Shown here one piece after another: positions 48,401-57,400 of a DNA stretch of 64,000 bases. Made by a program: the position numbers and the translations under genes. A model generated the notes under the pieces. That model saw only the letters and a program-made list of their open reading frames with translations. It was not told where the DNA came from and did no database searches. Source of the DNA: Methylorubrum rhodesianum (GTDB lineage: Bacteria > Pseudomonadota > Alphaproteobacteria > Rhizobiales > Beijerinckiaceae); contig NZ_JACHOS010000006.1 of the NCBI RefSeq assembly GCF_014199985.1, forward strand, positions 241,825 to 305,824, in the 5' to 3' direction. How positions within the stretch are numbered: the stretch's first letter is position 1; each line of letters starts with the position of its first letter.

Positions 48401-51400
48401 GCTGGGCGACAACGGCAGCGTGACCTTCGCAGGCGGAATCCGCCTTGAGGCCAAGAGCGACCTGTCGGGCGGCGCGCGCGACACCATCCTAACCGGTGCC
48501 GGCGCCGACCTCGTCATCGGCGGCCTGGGCGGTGACACCATCGATGCCGGCAAGGACGACACCGACGACGACATCGTCATCGGCGACAGCGGTCACATCA
48601 CCTTCGACGAACTGGGCCGCGTGATCCGCGCCGAGGCGACCGATCCGACCGCCGGCGGCGGCGACAGCATCGAGGCCGGGTCTGGCAACAACATCGTCAT
48701 CGGCGGCGCGGGCTCCGACACGATCACCGCAGGCGTTGGTGCGGATGTGGTCCTGGGCGACAATGGCTTCGTGACCTTCGCAGGCGGAATCCGCCTTGAG
48801 GCCAAGAGCGATCCGGCCGGCGGCGCGCGCGACACGATCCGGACCGGTGCCGGCGCCGACCTCGTGATTGGTGGCCTGGGTGGCGACACCATCGATGCCG
48901 GCAAGGACGACACCGACGACGATATCGTCTTCGGCGACAACGGCCACGTCACCTTCGACGAACTGGGTCGCGTCAAGCTCGCTCAGAGCATCGACCCCAC
49001 CAGCGGCGGCGACGACAGCATTGAGGCCGGGTCTGGCAACAACATCGTCCTCGGTGGCGCGGGTTCCGACACCATCACCACGGGTTCGGGTGCCGATGTC
49101 GTGCTGGGCGACAACGGTGCAGTGACCTTCTCAGGCGGAATCCGCCTCGAACTGACGAGCGGCCGTGACGGCGGCGCTGGCGACACGATCACCACCGGTG
49201 CCGGCGCGGACCTCGTCCTCGGCGGCCTGGGTGCCGACACGATCGATGCCGGAAAGAACGATGCCGATGCCGACATCGTCTTCGGCGACAACGGCCATGT
49301 GACCTTCGACGGCCAGGGCCGCGTGAAGCGCGCCGAGAGCCTGGATTTCGGCCTCGGTGACGACGACAGCATCGATGTCGGTGGCGGCGACAACATCGTC
49401 GTCGGCGGCACCGGTGCCGACCGGATCACGGCGCTCGGCGGCAACGACGTGGTGCTCGGCGACGACGGTCGCGCCACCTTCGAGGCTAGCGGCCGCGTCA
49501 AGCGGGCCGAGAGCTTCGACCTCGGCTTCGGCGGCAACGACACGATCGATGTCGGAGCCGGCGACAACGTGGTCATCGCCGGAGCCGGCAGCGACGTCGT
49601 GACCGCGCTGGACGGCAACGACGCAGCAATCGGCGACGGCGGCTACGCCGAGTTCGAGGCCGGCGTGCGCGTGGTCTTCGTCTCGGCCGATGCGACGGGT
49701 GCCGGCAACGACCGGATCGCGGTCGGTGACGGCGACAACGTCGTGCTCGGCGGCTCGGGCACCGACACCATCACGACCGGCGCGGGTGCAGACATCGTGC
49801 TGGGCGACAACGGCACGATCCGCTTTGCAGGCGGAATCCGTCTGGAGATCGTCAGCGACCGGACCGGCGGCGCCTCCGACACGATCACTACCGGAGCCGG
49901 TGCGGATCTCGTGCTCGGCGGTCTGGGCGGCGACACGATCGATGCCGGCCAGGCCGATGCGGACGCCGACATCGTGTTCGGCGACAACGGCCACGTCACC
50001 TTCGACGCGACGGGCGGCGTGATCCGTGCAGAGAGCTTCGATGCCGGCTTCGGCGGCAACGACGAGATCAAGGTCGGCGGCGGTGACAACCTCGTCATCG
50101 GCGGCACCGGGGCCGACACGATCACGGCGCTGGGCGGCGGCGACATCCTCATCGGCGACAACGGCTACGCGGTGTTCGAGGCCGGCGTGCGGATCGAGTT
50201 CGCCTCGACCGACACGGCCGATGGCGGCAACGACCGGATCGAGGCCGGGGACGGCGACAACCTCGTGATCGGCGGCTCCGGCAGCGACACCGTCACCACG
50301 GGTGCGGGCGGCGACATCGTGCTCGGCGACAACGGTCTCGTCGCCTACGAACTCGGCATCCGGGCGCGGGTGGTCAGCGACCGCAATGGCGGCGCGCGCG
50401 ACGTCATCGCCACGGGTGCGGGCACCGACGTGGTGCTCGGCGGCCTGGGCGCGGACACAATCGATGCAGGCCGGCTGGATACGGATGCCGACATCGTGTT
50501 CGGCGACGACGGCCAGATCACCTTCGATGCGCAGGGTCGCGTGAAGCGGGCCGAGAGCCTTGATCCGGGCTTTGGCGACGACGACACCATCGACGTCGGC
50601 GGCGGCGACAACCTCGTCATCGGCGGCACGGGCGCCGACGTGATCACCGCGCTGGGCGGCAGGGACATCGTGCTCGGCGACCAGGGCTATGCTCTGTTCG
50701 CCGCCGGTATTCGCGTCGAGGTGGCCTCGACCGAGACCGGCGATGGCGGCAACGACCGGATCGACGCGGGCGACGGCGACAACGTCGTATTCGGCGGCTC
50801 AGGGACCGACACCATCACCACGGGTGCGGGTGCGGATATCGTGCTCGGCGACAATGGCCTCGCCACCTTCGAACTCGGCATCCGTGCCCGCATCGTCAGC
50901 GACCGCAATGGCGGCGCGCGCGACGTCATCGCCACCGGTGCGGGCGCCGACGTGGTGCTCGGCGGTCTCGGTGCCGACACGATCGATGCCGGCCAAGCCG
51001 ACGCCGATGCCGACGTGGTCTTCGGCGACGACGGCCAAATCACCTTCGATGCGCAGGGCCGGGTGAAGCGGGCCGAAACCCTCGATGTCGGCTTCGGCGG
51101 CGACGACGAGATCAAGGTGGGCGGCGGCGACAACCTCGTCATCGGCGGCGCGGGCAACGATGTCGTCACGGCGCTCGGCGGCAACGACGTCGTCATCGGC
51201 GACCATGGCTACGCCGTGTTCGAGGCCGGCGTGCGCGTCGAGTTCGCATCGACCGACACGACGGATGCCGGCAACGACCGGATCGAGGCCGGCGACGGCG
51301 AGAACATCGTGCTCGGCGGTTCGGGCAGCGACACGGTCGTCACGGGCACCGGCGGCGACATCGTGCTCGGCGATAACGGCCTCGTCCGGTTCGAACTCGG

Positions 51401-54400
51401 CATCCGTGCCGTCATCCAGAGCAGCCGCGATGGCGGAACGCGCGACGTCCTCAGGTCGGGTGCGGGGGCCGATATCGTCCTCGGCGGTCTGGGCGCCGAC
51501 ACGATCGATGCCGGCCGGGACGATGCCGATGCCGACATCGTGCTGGGCGATGACGGCCGCCTCACCTTCGACGCTCAGGGCCGCCTGAAGCGCGCCGAGA
51601 GCCTCGATCCGACCTTCGGTGACGACGACATGATCGAGGCGGGCGGTGGCGACAACATCGTCATCGGCGGCGCGGGCACGGACACGATCACCACGCTCGG
51701 CGGCAACGACGTGATCCTCGGCGACAACGGCACCGCACTGTTCGAGGGGGGCGTGCGCGTCGCATTCGCCTCGACCGATCCGGATGACGGCGCCCGCGAC
51801 GTGATCAAGGCCGGCGACGGCGACAACATCGTCATCGGTTCCGCCGGTTCGGACGACATCACCACGGGCTCGGGCGCCGACATCGTGCTCGGCGACATGG
51901 GGGTCGTGACCTTCGAGAACGGCCTCGTCCGCGAGGTCTACACCACCGATGAGCGCCGCGGCGCAGGCGACGTCATCCGCGGCGGTGACGGCGACAACAT
52001 CGTCTTCGGCGGCGCGGGCCGTGACGAGATCACCACCGGCAAGGGTGCGGATCTCATCCTCGGTGACTTCGGCGAGGCGAGCTTCACCGGCGGGCGTCTC
52101 GTGCGCGTAGCCAGCCTCAACCCGAACCGCGGCGACGACGACACGATCGTGGCGGGCGACGGCGACAACGTCATCCTCGGCGGCTTCGGCAGCGACACCA
52201 TCACCGCCGGCTCCGGCGCGGACGTGGTGCTCGGCGACAACGGCCTTGCCACCTTCCGCACCGATGGCAAGCGGATCCTCGTCCGCACCACGGATGTGGA
52301 GATCGGCGGGACCGACACGATCGCGGTGGGCGACGGCGACAACCTCGCCCTTGGCGGCACGGATGCCGACACGATCACCACCGGCAAGGATGCCGATGTG
52401 ATCCTCGGCGACTTCGGCAGCGTCAGCTACGACGCGGCCGGCCTGCTCGCGCAGATCCTGTCCACCGACACGGGTTTGGGCGGCAACGATACGATCACGG
52501 CCGGCGACGGCAGCGACATCGTCCTCGGCGGCTTCGGCGCCGACACGATCACGGCGAGCGACGGCGCCAAAACCGTGCTCGGCGACAGCGGTCAGATTGA
52601 CCTCACGGCCGGCGTGCCGACCCTGATCCAGACGTTGACGCCGGCTCTCGGCGCGGCCGACACGATCAAGCTCGGCAACGGCCGCAAGCTGATCCTCGGC
52701 GGTGCCGGCGGCGACCTCATCGATGGCGGGTCCGGCGATGTGGTGGTGCTCGGCGATGCCGGCCTCGTCCGGCTGGTCAATGGCAGCCCGGTTCGGGTCG
52801 AGACCACCGATGTCGAGGTTGCGGGCGACGACACCGTCACGCTCGGCGCCGGCAACGGCGTGGTGCTCGGCGGCTCGGGTGCCGACCGGCTGACCCTGGG
52901 CACCGGCCGCTCGGTGGTGCTCGGCGACAACGGCAGCGTCGATCTCGACGCCTCCGCCCGTCCCATCGAGATCACCTCGACGGCGCCGGAAGTCGGCGGT
53001 CGCGACACCATCGTGGTGGGCGACGGCGGCTCGGTGGTGATCGGCGGCGTCGGCGCCGACACGATCACGACGGGCTCGGGCTCGGACGTGATCCTCGGCG
53101 ACAACGGCGCGGTGACGCTCTCGGCTCTGGTCCCGGTCTTCGTGCGCACCACGAATGCGAGCGTGGGCGACGCCGACGAGATCCGGGCGGGCGAGGGCGA
53201 CAACGTCGTGCTCGGCGGCGTCGGTGGCGACACGATCGTCACCGGCTCGGGCCGCGACACGGTGTTCGGCGATGCCGGTCAAGTGCGCTTCGACGCGAAG
53301 GGCCTGGTCGAGCGGGCCGAGAGCCTGGACACGGCCATCGGCGGTGACGACACCATCGAGGCGGGCGCGGGCGACAACCTTGTCCTCGGCGGCGCGGGTG
53401 CCGACACGATCACGACGTTGGGCGGGTCCGACATCGTGCTCGGCGACAACGGCGTGGCCGTGTTTGCCGACGGCGTGCGGGTGCGCGTGGCCACCACGGC
53501 GCCGACGGACGGCGGCAAGGACAAGCTGAACCTCGGCGACGGCGACAACCTCGCCCTTGGCGGCACGGATGCCGACACGATCACCACCGGCAAGGATGCC
53601 GATGTGATCCTCGGTGACTTCGGCAGCGTCAGCTACGACGCGGCCGGCCTGCTCGCGCAGATCCTGTCCACCGACACAGCTCTAGGCGGCGACGACATCA
53701 TCGAGGCGGGCGCGGGCGACAACCTCCTCCTCGGCGGCTTCGGCGCCGACACGATCACCACCGAAATCGGCGCGGACGTCATCCTCGGCGACAGCGGCGA
53801 GGTGCTCTACGCGGGCGGTCGCCTCGTCCAGGCGCGCAGCCTGGATGCCGGGATCGGCGGTCGCGATGCGATCAAGGCGGGCGAGGGTGCCAACATCGTC
53901 ATCGGCGGCATGGATGCCGACGTGATCGAGACCGGTTCCGGTCGCGACGTGATCCTGGGCGACAGCGGCCTCGTGCGCCGCGACCCCGATGGCCTCGCAC
54001 AGGCGGTGTCGACCGACACCGCTCTGGGTGGCGATGACACGATCCGGGCGGGCGAGGGCGACAACCTTGTCCTCGGCGGCTTCGGCAGCGATACGATCGA
54101 CACCGGGGCCGGCGCGGACATCGTGCTGGGCGACAGCGGCGAGGCCCAGTTCGAACTCGGCGTGATCGCCTCGGTGACGACGCTCGATGCCCTCAACGGC
54201 GCGGGCGACACGATCCGGGCGGGCGATGGCGACAACCTCGTCCTCGGCGGTCTGGGTGGTGATGCGATCACCACCGGCATGGGCAACGACTCCATCGTCG
54301 GCGATCAGGGCCGGGCCGGCTTCTCCGGCGGCGTCATGGTCGTGCTCGAGACGATCGACCCGACCGCCGGCGGCGACGACCAGATTGTGGCGGGCAACGG

Positions 54401-57400
54401 CGACAATCTCGTCCTGGGCGGCATCGGTGCGGATCGGATCGTCACCGGTACGGGCGCCGACATGATCCTTGGCGACAACGGCCGGGCGGATCTCGCCCTG
54501 TCCGCCGGTCGCGCGGTGATCCGGCGTGTGGCGGCGACCGATCCGCTGGCGGGTGGCGACGACCGCATCGAAGCCGGCGACGGCAACGACTACGCGGCCG
54601 GCGGTACCGGGGCCGACGTGATCCTCGGCGGCGGCGGCCACGACGTGCTGTTCGGCGACCACATGCTGTACGACCGGGCTCTGCCGGTGAATCAGCGCGC
54701 GGTCTCGATCTTCGCCGCGGCGACCGATGGCGGCGGCAACGACACGATCGAGGGTGGCGCGGGCGACGACTTCCTTTACGGCCAGCAGGGCGACGACATG
54801 CTCTCCGGCGGCGAGGGAGACGACGACATCACCGGCGGGCACAACGTGCTTGGCGGAGCCGACGGCGACGACCTCATCAATGGCGGCGACGGCGCGGACG
54901 TGATCCTCGGCGACAACGGCGTCATCACCCGCAACGTGCTCGTGGACGACGTGAAGTCGGTCACGTGGCAGCGCAATCCCGGCACTTTCGCCGACACGGT
55001 GATGCGCGACGCGCTGCGCTTCGACCTCATGGACTTCGTCGGCGGCAACGACGCGATTGCCGGCGGCGCGGGTGATGACCGGATCTTCGGTCAGATGGGC
55101 GACGACCTCGTCTACGGTGAGGAAGGGTCCGACGAGATCGTGGGCGGCCTCGGCCGCGACAGGATCGATGGCGGTACCGGCGTCGACTATCTCCTCGGTG
55201 ACGAGGGCCGGATCGTCCGCGCCTTCACGACGGACGGCGCGGCGGTCCTCAACAGCGACGGCACTTGGCACCGCGACGTAGTGCTGGAGGAGATCGGCAC
55301 GGTCACGGCCGCCATCGCCACCGACTCGCAGTCGGCCGCTGCACGCACCGCCGACCTCGCCGAGAAGCTGGCGCAGGCCGACCTCGTCCTCGCGGTGGGC
55401 GCCCGTGACGGGTCGGGCACCCGCCTGACCACGGCGGGCGGAGCCTGGGCGACCTCCGCACTGACCGTCTCGCTGGCCAGGGCCGACGACGACATCATCG
55501 CGGGCGGCGACGGCAACGACGTGCTGTTCGGCCAGCGCGGCAACGACACCCTGATGGGCGGGGCCGGGGACGACCTGATCTACGGCGACCGCGCCTCGAA
55601 CCTGTCGGAGATCGCCTCCGACAAGCCGACCATCGTCAACGCCGTCCGGCTGATCGGTGCCGCGGCGGAGACCGGCCTCGTTCTGCCGCTCGGCGGCGAG
55701 GTCGTGGTGCCGGCCCTCAACTTCCTGCCCGGCGCGTTCGGCGCCGGTACCCCGCGCATCGAGGTCTATCCCTCGATGGCGGGTGTGGTGTCCGACATCG
55801 CCGGGTCCGATCCGATCCGGCGCGGTGACGGCGCGATGCTCACCGTCATCGCCTCGCTGGTTCCGAGCCTCTACGGTACCAACAACGTGCTGGCGGGCAA
55901 CGACGTCATCGAGGGCGGCGCGGGCAACGACACGATCTACGGGGACAGCAGCGAGACCTACACGCTCGACGTGACGGCCTACGCCGCGCTCAACGGCCAG
56001 ATCGACAAGGTTTCGGCCTCGGTCTCCGACCTGCTTGGCGTCTTTGCCACGCTCAGCCGCGGTGTCGACTTCCTGCAGGGCGGCCCGAGCCGGACGATCA
56101 CCTACGGCAACGACACCATCACCGGTGGCGAGGGCGACGACTTCATCGTCGGCGATGCCGCCCGCACCATCGTGCAGGGATCGGGGCCGCTGCGCAGCCT
56201 GTCCATCGACGCGGCCCTCGCGCTCAGCGACGCCCTTTCCGACATGCGCTCGGTCATCACCGACCTCGCCATGACCGGCCGGGTCGCGCAGGCCGCGGTG
56301 ACGGTGAAGCTGGAGACGATGGCGCAACGGCCGCTGAACCAGATCCTCGCCGATGGCCTGTTGGAGGGCACGGGCACGAACCACGTGGTGTCGATCGGCA
56401 ACGACAACATCGATGGCGGAGCGGGCGACGACCTCGTGGTCGGCGACACCCTCGTCATGTTCCAGCCCGGCGTGGCGCGCGGCCTCGCGGTCAACGATCC
56501 TGCAACCGCGTCCGCGGCGGCCCAGGTCGAGGCGGCCGTGGCGGCCCGTGCCGGCGAGCGGTTCTCCGCGATGCAGCAGCATCTGACGGCGGACTACCCT
56601 GTCGATCTGAAGTCGGTGGCCCTCCACTGGATGGTCTCCATCGCCTCTCGTGGGGATAGCTTCCTAAGCGGGAACGACCGGATCGATGGCGGCGACGGCA
56701 ACGATCTGCTGATTGGCGATACCGGCTTCATCCAGTTGCCGGCCACCAATGCTGCGCAGAGCCAGCGCGTGACGGCCGCGGCCCTCGCCGAGGATCGTGC
56801 CCAGGTCGAAGCCCGCGTGCTCGGCGCGGGTGCGACCGGCCTCGGGGGGGATCTCGATGCCTGGAACCGCTCGGCCTGGGACGCCTTGGCCGCGAGCGTC
56901 GTCAGCTGGCGCAACCCGCTCTACGGCGGGCTTGCTTGGAGGAGCCCGTTCGGCTTCGGCGGCCAGCAGAATCTGACCGCGGGCTACCGCGCTTGGATCG
57001 GGGCTCCAAGGGATGCCCGGTTCGACCTGCAGAGCGTGCTGTTCGACATCCGCTTCATCCTGGGCGTTCCGGATGCGGCGCAGCCGGCCTCCGGCGTCTA
57101 TGCCGGTGCGATTAAGGCGGGGGAGGACATCATCTCGGGCGGTGCGGGCAATAACCGGATTTTCGGAGCGAAGGCGACGCTTGTGCCGACGGTCGATGCC
57201 AACGGTCAGATGGTTGGGCCGAACGCCTTCACGGTGCTACTGCCCACCAATCTCGGGATGCTGCAGGGAAGCTTCACGCCGCTGATGTTCCCGAACAGCA
57301 TCGGCGTGATCAATACGGCCGGCGTCGGAACGCAGTTCCTCAACTTCCACTACGGTGTCACCGTCGCCGGGAGATGGGGTGCCTCGTCGCTGGCGACCTA

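Larger units (their letters stand above)
44590..54920 (+). repeat. RTX-like repeat block, 56 units by visual count
   Basis: Units of about 58 residues share GDDDTI-x-AGDGDNxVLGG, GADTITTG and a LGDNGxATF loop, then a variable 15-20-residue arm ending in GG or GD. I counted 56 LGDxG-type loops between about 44830 and 54490. The units are non-canonical RTX sequences; canonical GGxGxDxUx nonapeptides cluster after 54580 (GGAGDDFLYGQ, GGEGDDDITGG). Calcium binding follows from the family. Units differ mainly in their arms and form three exactly phased higher-order blocks listed separately. Confidence 0.8.

Noticed and set aside
44590..54920. Regular repeats that could be mistaken for a CRISPR-like or satellite array
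   Set aside because: All periods are multiples of three, the frame stays open and the units encode RTX-like sequence.
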